A DNA stretch of 64,000 nt from Paracoccus aurantiacus. GTDB taxonomy: Bacteria; Pseudomonadota; Alphaproteobacteria; Rhodobacterales; Rhodobacteraceae. A model generated the notes under the pieces. That model was not told the origin of the DNA, searched no databases, and saw only the letters and a list, made by a program, of their open reading frames with translations. Below are positions 1-8,371 of this stretch, in pieces; the first letter of the stretch is position 1, and each line of letters starts with the position of its first letter. The stretch is from assembly GCF_007993065.1 (NCBI RefSeq), contig NZ_VOPL01000008.1:1-64000 (forward strand), written 5' to 3'. The translations under genes were made by a program, and so were the position numbers.

Positions 1-1113
1 GGCACGGGCGACAGCTATCTGTGCCTGTCAGCGACGCATCATTTTGTCAGCGAGGCCTATGGCTCTGGCGGGCAGGACAGCGACGGCTATGCGTTCACGG
101 GCCGCTATGTGCTGATGCCCGACACGGCCCCGATGGCGCCGCCGCGCCGGACCCGCGTTCCGGTGGTCCAGGGCCCGCAAACCGCCGAGGTTGTCGGCGA
201 GGGCGAGATCGACTGCGACGAATACGGGCGGATTCTGGTGAAGTTCCACTGGGACCTGCACGAGAAATATTCCATGCGCTGCAGAGTCTCGCAGAACTGG
301 GCTGGCAATGGTTGGGGCGGAATGGTCATACCCCGCATCGGGATGGAGGTGGTCGTCGATTACCTTGAAGGCGACCCCGACAAACCTCTGGTGACGGGCT
401 GCGTCTATAACGGCAGGAACTCCGTCCCGTATGATCTGCCGGCGAACAAGACCGTCTCAACATTCAAATCCGACAGCCATAAAGGCAGCGGTTATAACGA
501 ATTCCGATTCGAGGATGAATCCGGGCGCGAAGAAGTGTTCATGCACGCCCAGAAGGACCACAACACCATCATCGAAAACGACGAGTCGCATTCGATCGGG
601 CATGATCGCAGCAAGAGCGTCGGCAACGATCAGTCGGAATCCATCGGTCACGACAAGACCATCAGCGTCGGCAACAACCACTCCGAAAGTATCGGCAACG
701 ACATGCGCTATGATGTCGGCCGCAATCAGCAGGAAAACTACGGCAAGGATCACATTCACCGCGTCGGCAATGTTCACAAGCAGTCGATCTATTCCGACCA
801 CCTTTACGAGGCGGGGCGGAATTTCGAAGGCGAGGTTTTCGGGCGCTACACGCTGGATGTCGGCGAATCGATCACCAACAACACCAAGGTTCACACGCTC
901 ATGGCGTTTCAGAAGATCCAGGTGAAGGGGCCGGGCGGCAAGATGACGATAGATGCCAGCGGCATCACGCTGGAGGCGCCGACCATCTGGCTGAAGGGCA
1001 ACGTCATCATGGGCGGGACCGGGGGATCGCAAGTGCCGACCCTTCAGATGGCCGCGCGCGAGGGTCTGCCGCTTTGCGAGGAATGCGCCAGCTTCGACGA
1101 GGAGGAAAGCTGA
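1..1113 (+). CDS. vgrG: Type VI secretion tip protein VgrG (5' end cut off)
   Basis: This is the C-terminal 370 residues of a VgrG/Rhs-type spike protein; the frame is open from base 1, so the start lies outside the window. VgrG trimers cap the Hcp tube of the type VI secretion system and puncture target cells. The visible part begins in the gp27/gp5 hinge. It continues through the OB-fold with the conserved WAGNGWGG and P-RIG-EV stretches and a GDPDKPLVTGCVYN segment. It ends in a repetitive beta-helix needle with recurring SIG-D and SVGN-D motifs. No extra C-terminal effector domain is fused. The stop overlaps the PAAR gene start, so the two are translationally coupled. Family is secure; which T6SS cluster it serves cannot be seen. 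Confidence 0.88.
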   Translation, partial: GTGDSYLCLSATHHFVSEAYGSGGQDSDGYAFTGRYVLMPDTAPMAPPRRTRVPVVQGPQTAEVVGEGEIDCDEYGRILVKFHWDLHEKYSMRCRVSQNWAGNGWGGMVIPRIGMEVVVDYLEGDPDKPLVTGCVYNGRNSVPYDLPANKTVSTFKSDSHKGSGYNEFRFEDESGREEVFMHAQKDHNTIIENDESHSIGHDRSKSVGNDQSESIGHDKTISVGNNHSESIGNDMRYDVGRNQQENYGKDHIHRVGNVHKQSIYSDHLYEAGRNFEGEVFGRYTLDVGESITNNTKVHTLMAFQKIQVKGPGGKMTIDASGITLEAPTIWLKGNVIMGGTGGSQVPTLQMAAREGLPLCEECASFDEEES

Positions 1114-1367
1114 TGCGTACCGTCGCACGCGTTGGTGACAAGCATCTGTGTCCCCGCCACGGCTCGAACGTGATTGTTGAAGGTGGAAGCGGCGTGGTCG
1201 AGGGCCGCGCAATCGCGCGGGTTGGCGACAAATGTGCCTGCGGCGGGGTGATTCTGGAGGGAGAGGCGGGTGCCCTATGCGACGGCCGACCTGTCGCCTA
1301 TTTCGGCTCCAAGACCAGTTGCGGCGGAATTATCGCCGATTGTCAGGGCAGCGCCGTTCTCAAATAA
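1113..1367 (+). CDS. PAAR domain protein, T6SS spike tip
   Basis: An 84-residue protein whose ATG overlaps the vgrG stop as TGATG. PAAR proteins form a sharp, metal-containing cone on the VgrG trimer and often recruit effectors. The repeated VARVGDKH/IARVGDKC motif, evenly spaced Gly-rich turns and several Cys and His residues fit the PAAR fold. The protein consists of this domain alone, with no toxin extension. An upstream in-frame start would give 13 more residues encoded inside vgrG, but the coupled ATG is preferred. An effector, if any, must be loaded by another route or lie elsewhere. Confidence 0.85.
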   Translation: MRTVARVGDKHLCPRHGSNVIVEGGSGVVEGRAIARVGDKCACGGVILEGEAGALCDGRPVAYFGSKTSCGGIIADCQGSAVLK

Positions 1368-1911
1368 AGGTTGTCCGGAATTTTTTTCGCGCCGACGCAC
1401 AACCCTGAATTGTGCGACACCAACGCTCGATGCCTGATGGGGACAGATTCACCACGACAATAGTCCTGCAAAATAGCGGTTGCAGACTTTTGGAATGCAC
1501 GGCGATTGACGCGTCTAAAAGGGCCTCGATTTGCACCCTGCCATGGATATTCGATGCAAAAACCGCGACGATGCGCGGATTTATTTACACAATCATTACA
1601 ATATGATGGTTGAAGCGGACAGGGATACAATATGGTGTGAATCTGCAACCATGACGAGAATATGGACAATGACGGCGATTAACTGGGGCATAAGCTTTTT
1701 CTTGAGAATCGCGGTCAGCTGCGGCAGTCTGTTCAGATAGTGTTTTTGTTAAACTTCCGGTGTTTGGTGTGAACTGCGAACCAAAGGTACGCTTGACGAG
1801 GGCGGCAGAAAATCATGTCGCGCGGGGCGTTCGCTGCCCCGATGGTTCTGACGGGGGAATGCGCTGCGCATCGCGTTCCGCCCCACAGGCAGAAGTCCCG
1901 GGCCGACAGAA
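1368..1911. other. Gene-free AT-richer gap between T6SS and glycan genes
   Basis: About 540 bases with no convincing gene on either strand. The middle part (about 1561-1680) is roughly 43 percent GC by hand count, far below the surrounding genes. Short open frames exist on both strands but lack ribosome binding sites, normal codon bias and recognisable sequence. A T-tract at 1380-1387 follows the PAAR gene without a strong stem. The 3' part must carry the promoter of the downstream glycan genes, but no clear -35/-10 pair was found. The composition suggests transferred or decayed DNA at a module boundary. Confidence 0.6.
1396..1416. repeat. Short inverted repeat after the PAAR gene
   Basis: CGCACAA and TTGTGCG form a perfect 7-bp stem around a 7-base loop, 28 bases after the PAAR stop. 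No T-tract follows on either strand, so it is not a clear intrinsic terminator. It could be a weak 3' end structure or a protein site. Confidence 0.4.
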
Positions 1912-2331
1912 ATGAAAAAGACCGAAGGTTCCTCTGCCCGCCGGGGCAATGACGGAATTCGCACATTTCTGCGCTTCGTGGCTGTGGGTGTTGTGAATAC
2001 CGCCGTCGGCTATGGGATCTACGCGCTGGCGGTACTGTTCGGCGCGCCGCCACAGCTGGCGTTGATCCTGCAGTTTTTGCTTGGCGCGCTGTGGAACTTC
2101 CAGATGCACGCGAAGCTGGTTTTTGCGGTCAGCGGCTGGGGCCGTCTGCCCGCCTATATCGGGGCCTATCTTCTCATCTATTCCGCCAACGCCCTGGCGT
2201 TGCGGCTGGTATTGTCGCATGGCATCGGGCCGCTGATGGCGCAGCTTTTGCTGCTGCCGTTTGTGGTCGCCGCCTCGTGGCTGCTGATCGGATGGGTCAT
2301 GGGCTATCACGCCCGCAGGAGGATCGGATGA
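1912..2331 (+). CDS. GtrA family membrane protein (lipid-linked sugar flippase)
   Basis: A 139-residue GtrA/DPMS-like protein with four predicted membrane helices. The N-terminal helix carries the typical FLRFVAVGVVNT-VGYGIY signature. GtrA proteins are thought to flip undecaprenyl-phosphate-linked monosaccharides across the inner membrane for O-antigen or cell-wall decoration. The gene opens an eight-gene run that also holds a GtrB-like transferase (9319) and a GT-C enzyme (next gene), which completes the usual three-part Gtr system. Its stop overlaps the next start (ATGA). No strong Shine-Dalgarno sequence is visible before the ATG. Confidence 0.85.
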   Translation: MKKTEGSSARRGNDGIRTFLRFVAVGVVNTAVGYGIYALAVLFGAPPQLALILQFLLGALWNFQMHAKLVFAVSGWGRLPAYIGAYLLIYSANALALRLVLSHGIGPLMAQLLLLPFVVAASWLLIGWVMGYHARRRIG

Positions 2332-3965
2332 GCGACCGGCAAGTGATTGGCAGCCACGCAGGCGCACGGCGTGGCATCGCGCTAAGGGATGTGGCGGTGG
2401 CCGCGCTGATTGCGCTGCTTCTGGCGGCGCTGTTCGGGCGGATCATGGGATATGAGCTGCGCCGCGACGAATTCATGTTCGTACCCCCGGCTGTTCTGCT
2501 TGAGGATCACGCGCTTTACAGCGACCTGTTCTACAATCACGTTCCCTATTCGGCATGGCTGTTCCGCGCCATGCATCTTGCGCTGCCGTGGATGGGGCTG
2601 CTTGCCGTAGCGCGGCTGACGATCTTTCTGGCCTGGCTGTTGCTTCTGGGCAGCGCGGCCTGGATCGGCTGGCGGCTGACCCGGTCGGCGGTGATGGCGC
2701 TGTTCGGGCCGGTAAGCTTCATCAGCGCAGAGGTGCTGTTGGGTCAAGCCGGTATGGCTGCGACCAACAACCTGCTGCCGCTGCCCTTCGCGCTTCTCGG
2801 GCTTGGGCTGCTGGCGATTTCGCTGGCAGAGCGTGACCTGTCCTTCACACGACTGTTTGCGGCGGGGGTTATGCTGTCCATCGCGGCGGGGATGAAGGCC
2901 AGTGCGATTGCGTTCATTCCGGCGGTCGCCATCGGGTGTTTTCTGCTGCCGCGGCGTATGGACGCGGCCGACAGGGCGCGCAAACTGGCCCTGCCGGTGG
3001 CGCTTGGCGGTATCGTTGGTGCGCTGCCGCTGATCTGGCTTGCGGTGACGCAAACCGACCTGTTCTTCGCCCATATCGCAGCCTATCATGCCGGCCCGCA
3101 TATCGCATTCTGGCAGGACAATGCTGCGTCGGAACCCGGGCTGGCGCTTGGATCGTCGGACAAGCTGATGCTGGCCTGGTCGGTCTGGATGGTCGGCGCA
3201 CCACTGCTTGCGCTGTTTGTGGCGGTATTGTCCTGGGCCATGATGCGCCGCGATCCGGCGCGGCCTGACGACAGCAACAGCGCGCTGCTTATCGTCGCGG
3301 CGGCGACCGCGACCGCCGCGCTGCTGGCCTTCGTGCCGACACCGGGCTTTCCACAATATTACATCGGCCCGCTTGTGGGGCTGCCTCTGCTGGCGGCGCT
3401 TGGCTGGCGCGCGCTGTCGCTCGACGCGCATCGCGGGCTGGCGATAGCGGTCAGGGTCGCGATGGCGCTGATGCTGGTGATCGCGTTGCCGCGGCTCGGG
3501 CTTGGCCTGAACGAGCTTCGTCACCCCGACAAGTTTACCACGGCAAAGGTGCAGCGTGGGGCCGATCTTCTGCGCCAGATACTGTCCGACAGCGGGTTGG
3601 ACGGGGCAGGGCCGGTCGCCACGCTTTCGCCGATCTATCCGCTTGCGGCAGGGCTGGAGATCTATCCGGAATTTGCCGCCGGGCCTTTCGCGTATCGCAT
3701 CGCGCCCTATACCGACGCGGAGCTGCGACCGCTTTACGCCATGGCCGGGGCTGACGATCTTCCCGCCCTGTTCGAAGCCAGCCCGCCTTCGGCGATCATG
3801 ACCGGGTTCGATCCCGGCCTTGAAGCCCCCTTTGAAGATTACGCCCGCGCGAACGGCTATACGCCCCAGGACCTTCCCGCGATAACCGACCGATATGGCA
3901 GCGCGCGGCTGTGGCTTTCACCCCGCGCGGCCGCCGCAACAGAACAGACTGGAGACACCCAATGA
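2328..3965 (+). CDS. GT-C type integral membrane glycosyltransferase
   Basis: A 545-residue, largely hydrophobic protein with about ten membrane helices and a soluble C-terminal part. An acidic DE pair in the first periplasmic loop (RRDEFMF, near residue 48) matches the catalytic acidic motif of the PMT/ArnT GT-C superfamily. Such enzymes take a sugar from a polyprenyl-phosphate donor and attach it outside the cytoplasmic membrane. The ATGA overlap with the preceding gtrA-like gene fixes the start; the longer open frame upstream lies inside that gene. It fills the third, acceptor-specific role (GtrC-like) of a Gtr system. The acceptor is unknown. Confidence 0.75.
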   Translation: MSDRQVIGSHAGARRGIALRDVAVAALIALLLAALFGRIMGYELRRDEFMFVPPAVLLEDHALYSDLFYNHVPYSAWLFRAMHLALPWMGLLAVARLTIFLAWLLLLGSAAWIGWRLTRSAVMALFGPVSFISAEVLLGQAGMAATNNLLPLPFALLGLGLLAISLAERDLSFTRLFAAGVMLSIAAGMKASAIAFIPAVAIGCFLLPRRMDAADRARKLALPVALGGIVGALPLIWLAVTQTDLFFAHIAAYHAGPHIAFWQDNAASEPGLALGSSDKLMLAWSVWMVGAPLLALFVAVLSWAMMRRDPARPDDSNSALLIVAAATATAALLAFVPTPGFPQYYIGPLVGLPLLAALGWRALSLDAHRGLAIAVRVAMALMLVIALPRLGLGLNELRHPDKFTTAKVQRGADLLRQILSDSGLDGAGPVATLSPIYPLAAGLEIYPEFAAGPFAYRIAPYTDAELRPLYAMAGADDLPALFEASPPSAIMTGFDPGLEAPFEDYARANGYTPQDLPAITDRYGSARLWLSPRAAAATEQTGDTQ

Positions 3966-4777
3966 AAACAATCCTGCTCGCAGGCGGCCTCGGCTCGCGA
4001 CTGGCCGAGGAAACCGTGGCCATCCCGAAACCGATGGTCGAAGTCGGGGGCCGGCCGATCATCGCCCGCGTCATGGATATCTACAGCCATTTCGGCCATA
4101 ACGAATTTATCGTTGCGGGCGGATATAAATGCTTGATGTTGAAGCAGTTTTTTGCCAATTATCATTTGATTGCTAATGATATCAGCGTTGATGTCGATAC
4201 CGGCGGGCTGCAACTGAAGCCGATCTCTTCTGGTGGGTGGAATGTCAGCGTCGTCGATACCGGGGCGCTGACGATGACCAGCGGACGTATCCGCAGGCTT
4301 CGCGAATGGATCGGGGACGAGACCTTCATGGTCACTTATTCGGACGGATTGGGGAATGTCGATATCGGCAAGCTGCTTGAATTCCACCGCGCGCATGGGA
4401 AGCTTGCGACGGTGACCGCCGTGCAGCCACCCGCGCGCTTCGGGAATATGGAACTTGGCGACGGGGGGCAGGTCCACGCCTTCACCGAGAAGGTGCGCCG
4501 CTATGAGACTTGGATCAATGGGGGCTTCTTCGTTTTCGAACCGGGCGTATTCGACTATTTCACCGACGATAACGAGCCGCTGGAGCAGGCCCCGATGGTG
4601 CAGATGACCGAGGATCGTCAGCTTGTGGCCTATCGTCACTACGGGTTCTGGCACCCGATGGACACCATCCGCGACCGTAATGCCCTGAACGAGGTCAGCG
4701 ACCGCGACCCGCCGCCATGGCTGGATTTCGACAATGTCGGCAAGGACGCCCAATCGGCGCCAAGGGCGGTCATCTGA
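3962..4777 (+). CDS. rfbF: Glucose-1-phosphate cytidylyltransferase
   Basis: A 271-residue nucleotidyltransferase making CDP-glucose from CTP and glucose 1-phosphate, the first step of CDP-deoxysugar synthesis. The N-terminal LLAGGLGSRLAEET motif holds the Gly-rich phosphate loop with Arg13. IPKPMVEVGGRPI supplies Lys23, and YSDGL carries the metal-binding Asp. Length and motifs match RfbF/DdhA rather than the dTDP enzyme RmlA. It overlaps the upstream gene by ATGA and the dehydratase gene rfbG by TGATG, so co-translation is likely. The neighbour acting on CDP-glucose supports the nucleotide assignment. Confidence 0.93.
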   Translation: MKTILLAGGLGSRLAEETVAIPKPMVEVGGRPIIARVMDIYSHFGHNEFIVAGGYKCLMLKQFFANYHLIANDISVDVDTGGLQLKPISSGGWNVSVVDTGALTMTSGRIRRLREWIGDETFMVTYSDGLGNVDIGKLLEFHRAHGKLATVTAVQPPARFGNMELGDGGQVHAFTEKVRRYETWINGGFFVFEPGVFDYFTDDNEPLEQAPMVQMTEDRQLVAYRHYGFWHPMDTIRDRNALNEVSDRDPPPWLDFDNVGKDAQSAPRAVI

Positions 4778-5901
4778 TGGTTGCTGCTGGGGAAGCAGGT
4801 TCAGGCGATCCGTTCGGCGGCATCTTTGCCGGTCGACGGGTGCTGCTGACCGGCCATTCGGGCTTCAAGGGCAGCTGGCTGACGCTCTGGCTTGATCGCC
4901 TTGGCGCACAGGTGCGTGGCGTGTCGCTGGCGCCCGAAACCGATCCGGCCCTGTTCGATGTCATTCGGGTGGATCGCCGTTGTGACAGCCGCTTCTGTGA
5001 CATCAACGACGGCGCTGCGCTGTGGGATGCGGTCGCTGACTTTCAGCCAGAACTGATCATCCACATGGCGGCGCAGGCCATCGTCCGCGACAGCTATGAC
5101 ATGCCGGTCGCGACCTTCGCGACCAATGTCACCGGCACCGCCAATGTGCTGGAACTTGCGCGCCACATGCCGTCCGTCCGGGCGGCGGTCGTGGTGACGA
5201 GCGACAAATGCTATGAAAACAACGAATGGGACTGGGGGTATCGGGAAGCTGATCCGCTTGGCGGATCTGACCCCTACAGCGCCTCGAAAGCCTGCACGGA
5301 GCTAGTCGCACAGGCCTATCGCCGGTCTTTCTTCAGCGCGCCCGGAACGGCGCGGCTGGCATCCGTACGGGCGGGGAACGTCATCGGCGGCGGCGATTGG
5401 GCACCGCACCGACTTATCCCCGACATCGTGCGCGCGACCGCAGCCGGGCAGGAAGTCGAGATCCGGAACCCGGCCAGCGTCCGTCCCTGGCAGCATGTTC
5501 TGGAACCGCTATCGGGCTACCTGACTGTCGCGGCGCGGTTGCTGGGTGATGATGCCTCAGCGGCAGCGCAGGCCTGGAACTTCGGCCCCGATATCGACGC
5601 GACGGTGCCGGTCGGCGACATCTGTCGCATCTTTGCCGAATGCTGGGGCGATAACGGCCCGCGCTTCGCCTTCCGCCACAACCCCGATGCCCCGCACGAG
5701 GCGGGGCTTCTGCGGCTGGACAGCACGCGCGCGCGTCTGCATCTCGGCTGGCGACCCCGGCTTGGACTTCGCGATGCGCTGCGCATGACAGCGGAATGGT
5801 ACCGCGCCCATGCTGAGGCCGCGGACCTGAATGCGCTTACCCTCACACAGATAAAGGAATTCGAGGCGTTGATGACGCCTTCCCCACGGCACGAAGAATA
5901 G
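4777..5901 (+). CDS. rfbG: CDP-glucose 4,6-dehydratase
   Basis: A 374-residue extended short-chain dehydrogenase that converts CDP-glucose to CDP-4-dehydro-6-deoxyglucose using tightly bound NAD+. The Rossmann motif TGHSGFKG (residues 25-32) is the diagnostic variant of RfbG. TSDKCYEN (141-148) and the catalytic Tyr167-x3-Lys171 are present. About 12 residues precede the usual start, but the TGATG overlap with rfbF supports this ATG. The following gene starts nine bases after the stop. It supplies the 4-keto intermediate for the downstream dehydratase and methyltransferase. Confidence 0.93.
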   Translation: MVAAGEAGSGDPFGGIFAGRRVLLTGHSGFKGSWLTLWLDRLGAQVRGVSLAPETDPALFDVIRVDRRCDSRFCDINDGAALWDAVADFQPELIIHMAAQAIVRDSYDMPVATFATNVTGTANVLELARHMPSVRAAVVVTSDKCYENNEWDWGYREADPLGGSDPYSASKACTELVAQAYRRSFFSAPGTARLASVRAGNVIGGGDWAPHRLIPDIVRATAAGQEVEIRNPASVRPWQHVLEPLSGYLTVAARLLGDDASAAAQAWNFGPDIDATVPVGDICRIFAECWGDNGPRFAFRHNPDAPHEAGLLRLDSTRARLHLGWRPRLGLRDALRMTAEWYRAHAEAADLNALTLTQIKEFEALMTPSPRHEE

Positions 5902-5910
5902 GAGATCGAG

Positions 5911-7104
5911 ATGCGCGTGAATTATGGTCAGACAGTCCACGGCGAAGAGGAGATTGACGCCGTGGTCAAGGTTCTGCGCAGTTCGACCCAGATGGGGAAG
6001 CACGTCCGCGAGATGCAGGAGGGGGTCACCGCCCTGTTCGAGAAGCGCCACGGAATCATGGTCAATTCCGGCTCTTCAGCGAACTTTATCGCTGTCGCGC
6101 TGCTGGATCTGCCGACCGGGTCCGAAGTTATCACGCCGGCACTGACCTTCGCGACCACCGTTGCCCCGATCGTGCAGCATGGCCTGATCCCTGCCTTCAT
6201 CGACGCGGAGGAGGGGACGTATAATGCTGACGCGACCCAGATCGAGGAAATGATCGGCCCGAACACGAAGGCCATCATGATCCCGTCGCTGATCGGAAAC
6301 CTGCCTGACTGGGTCCGCATCCGAAAGATCGCGGATAAGCACGGCCTGAAGGTGATCGAAGACAGCGCTGACACGCTTGGCGCAACGATCGGCGGCGTCT
6401 CGACCGGGGTGAATTCGGATATTTCGACCACCAGCTTTTACGGCAGCCACGTCATCAACGGCGCTGGAAATGGCGGAATGCTGTGCGTCAATGACGATGA
6501 TCTCGGCCGGCGCGCATTGCTGCTGCGAAGCTGGGGGCGCACCTCTTCGCTTTTCCAGGAAGGCAGTGAGGCAATCGAAAACCGCTTCAATGTCAGTCTC
6601 GACGGGATTTCGTACGATGCCAAGTTCCTTTTCGAGGAACTTGGCTACAACCTCGAACCCTCAGAGGTCAGCGCGGCATTCGGGCTTGTGCAACTGGGCA
6701 AGCTGGACCGTAACATCACGGCACGCGAGGAAAACTTTGCCCAGCATCTGAATTTCTTCCGCCAGTTCGAGGAATGGTTCATCCTGCCGCGGCAACTGCC
6801 CGATTCGCGCACGGGCTGGCTGGCCTTCCCGCTGACCATTCGCGAATCCGCGCCCTTCACACGGCGCGAGATGCAGATCTGGCTGGAAACGCGCGATATC
6901 CAGACGCGGCCCGTCTTTACCGGCAACATCTTGCGCCAGCCGGCGATGAAAAACATCGAATCGCGGACCAGGGCCGACGGTTATCCCGTCGCCGACGAGG
7001 TCATGCGCGGCGGTATCCTGCTGGCCTGCCATCACGGGCTCGATCAGCCACAGATCGACCACATGCACGATTCCTTCACCGCCTTCGCCAACCAATACCG
7101 TTGA
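5911..7104 (+). CDS. DegT/DnrJ/EryC1 PLP enzyme, RfbH-like 3-dehydratase without Fe-S cysteines
   Basis: A 397-residue fold-type I PLP enzyme in the slot where CDP-4-dehydro-6-deoxyglucose 3-dehydratase (RfbH/E1) is expected. The motif SFYGSH puts His180 where sugar aminotransferases carry the PLP-binding lysine. That His is the hallmark of the 3-dehydratases E1 and ColD. IEDSADTLG holds the Asp that pairs with the PLP ring. The Cys-rich loop that binds [2Fe-2S] in E1, just after SWGR, is absent: the protein has only two cysteines, at 193 and close to the C-terminus. It may therefore act like ColD, or do different chemistry. Family is secure, exact reaction is not. Confidence 0.75.
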   Translation: MRVNYGQTVHGEEEIDAVVKVLRSSTQMGKHVREMQEGVTALFEKRHGIMVNSGSSANFIAVALLDLPTGSEVITPALTFATTVAPIVQHGLIPAFIDAEEGTYNADATQIEEMIGPNTKAIMIPSLIGNLPDWVRIRKIADKHGLKVIEDSADTLGATIGGVSTGVNSDISTTSFYGSHVINGAGNGGMLCVNDDDLGRRALLLRSWGRTSSLFQEGSEAIENRFNVSLDGISYDAKFLFEELGYNLEPSEVSAAFGLVQLGKLDRNITAREENFAQHLNFFRQFEEWFILPRQLPDSRTGWLAFPLTIRESAPFTRREMQIWLETRDIQTRPVFTGNILRQPAMKNIESRTRADGYPVADEVMRGGILLACHHGLDQPQIDHMHDSFTAFANQYR

Positions 7105-7115
7105 GGAACACTTCG

Positions 7116-8354
7116 ATGACCGATTCGCGCCCGAGTGTCATGGACAATTGCCGCGCCTGCCTTTCGCCGCGCATGATGCTTTTCCTGCCGATGGGCGATC
7201 ACCCGCCCGCGAACATGTTTGTTCGCCCGGAAGATGCAGATAAGCCGCAGCCCGCCTTTCCGCTGAACACGCAAGCCTGTCTCGATTGCGGGATGATCCA
7301 GGTTGCCGATCAGATTCCTGACGGATTCTTCAGGCATTATCTTTATATCCCCTCGGGCGCGACGACGATGCACAGCCATTTCGAGGGGCTGGCGAAGGTT
7401 CTGGCAGATCGTGCGGATGGCGGGCTGATCGTCGATATCGGGTGCAATGACGGCCTCATGCTCGGTTTTGCGAACCGAATTGGCGCGAAAACGCTTGGCG
7501 TCGACCCTGCTGCCAATCTGGCAGAGAAGGCTGCCGAGAAAGGGGTGGAGGTGCATGTCGCCTATTTCGGCCCCGAAACCGCCCGCGAACTGCGCGACGC
7601 GCGCGGACCGGCCAAGGTGATCTCGACCACCAACACGCTGAACCATATCGGTGATCTGACGGCGTTCATGCAGGGGGTCGATCTGCTTCTGGCTGACGAC
7701 GGCTGGTTCGTGATCGAGGTTCCCTGGGCGCGTGACATCATCCGCACCAATCAGTTCGACAATGTCTATCACGAGCATATGTCGGAGATGAGCCTGAAAT
7801 CGCTGGTCAAACTGGCCGAGCGGACCGGCATGGCCGTTGTCGATGTGACCTATCTGCCTGTTCATGGCGGATCAATGCGGGTCTTCATACGCAAAGCCGG
7901 CGCCGCCAGCGCCCCAAGCGCCGAAGTCCTGCGGATGCTCGCCGAGGAGGAGGAGGCCGGAATGGGCAGCGAGGCTGCCTTCACGGCCTTTGCCGACCGC
8001 GCCCGGCAGATTGGGGACGACCTTCGCGACCTTCTTGGAAAGCTGAAAGCCGAAGGAAAGACCATCGCAGGCTATGGCGCGCCCGCGAAAGGCAATACTT
8101 TGCTGAACTTCTTCCAGATTGGCCCGGAGACATTGGATTATCTCGTCGACCGCAATACATTGAAGCAGGGCCTGCTTTCGCCGGGGATGGGAATCGAGAT
8201 CCTTGACCCATCCGCAATCGCCGAACGCAAGCCGGATTATCTGCTGGTTCTGGCGTGGAACTTCTTCGATGAAATACGCCGCCAGCTTGCTGACTATGAA
8301 GCTGCGGGTGGTCGGTTCATCTTGCCTCTGCCCTCTCCGCATGTTGTTACTTAG
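7116..8354 (+). CDS. SAM-dependent nucleotide-sugar C-methyltransferase
   Basis: A 412-residue enzyme with the three-part layout of TylC3/NovU-type sugar C-methyltransferases. There is an N-terminal zinc domain (Cys12, Cys15, Cys55, Cys58). A central SAM-binding Rossmann domain carries IVDIGCNDG near residue 108. The C-terminal nucleotide-binding domain has the GYGAPAKGN signature. HEH and HGGSMR motifs in the active-site region are also typical. These enzymes methylate C-3 of a 4-keto-6-deoxy nucleotide sugar, here presumably the CDP sugar made by the preceding genes. The start follows the PLP gene by 11 bases; a longer frame upstream overlaps that gene and was not used. Confidence 0.85.
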   Translation: MTDSRPSVMDNCRACLSPRMMLFLPMGDHPPANMFVRPEDADKPQPAFPLNTQACLDCGMIQVADQIPDGFFRHYLYIPSGATTMHSHFEGLAKVLADRADGGLIVDIGCNDGLMLGFANRIGAKTLGVDPAANLAEKAAEKGVEVHVAYFGPETARELRDARGPAKVISTTNTLNHIGDLTAFMQGVDLLLADDGWFVIEVPWARDIIRTNQFDNVYHEHMSEMSLKSLVKLAERTGMAVVDVTYLPVHGGSMRVFIRKAGAASAPSAEVLRMLAEEEEAGMGSEAAFTAFADRARQIGDDLRDLLGKLKAEGKTIAGYGAPAKGNTLLNFFQIGPETLDYLVDRNTLKQGLLSPGMGIEILDPSAIAERKPDYLLVLAWNFFDEIRRQLADYEAAGGRFILPLPSPHVVT

Positions 8355-8371
8355 GCTGGAAGAGGTGGTGT

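Noticed and set aside
601..790. Repeated GHD/VGND units in vgrG as a DNA repeat or CRISPR-like array
   Set aside because: They are degenerate protein repeats of the VgrG beta-helix needle, not conserved at DNA level.
1343..1669. 108-residue minus-strand frame in the T6SS gap
   Set aside because: No ribosome site, no family, overlaps the PAAR end, and atypical composition.
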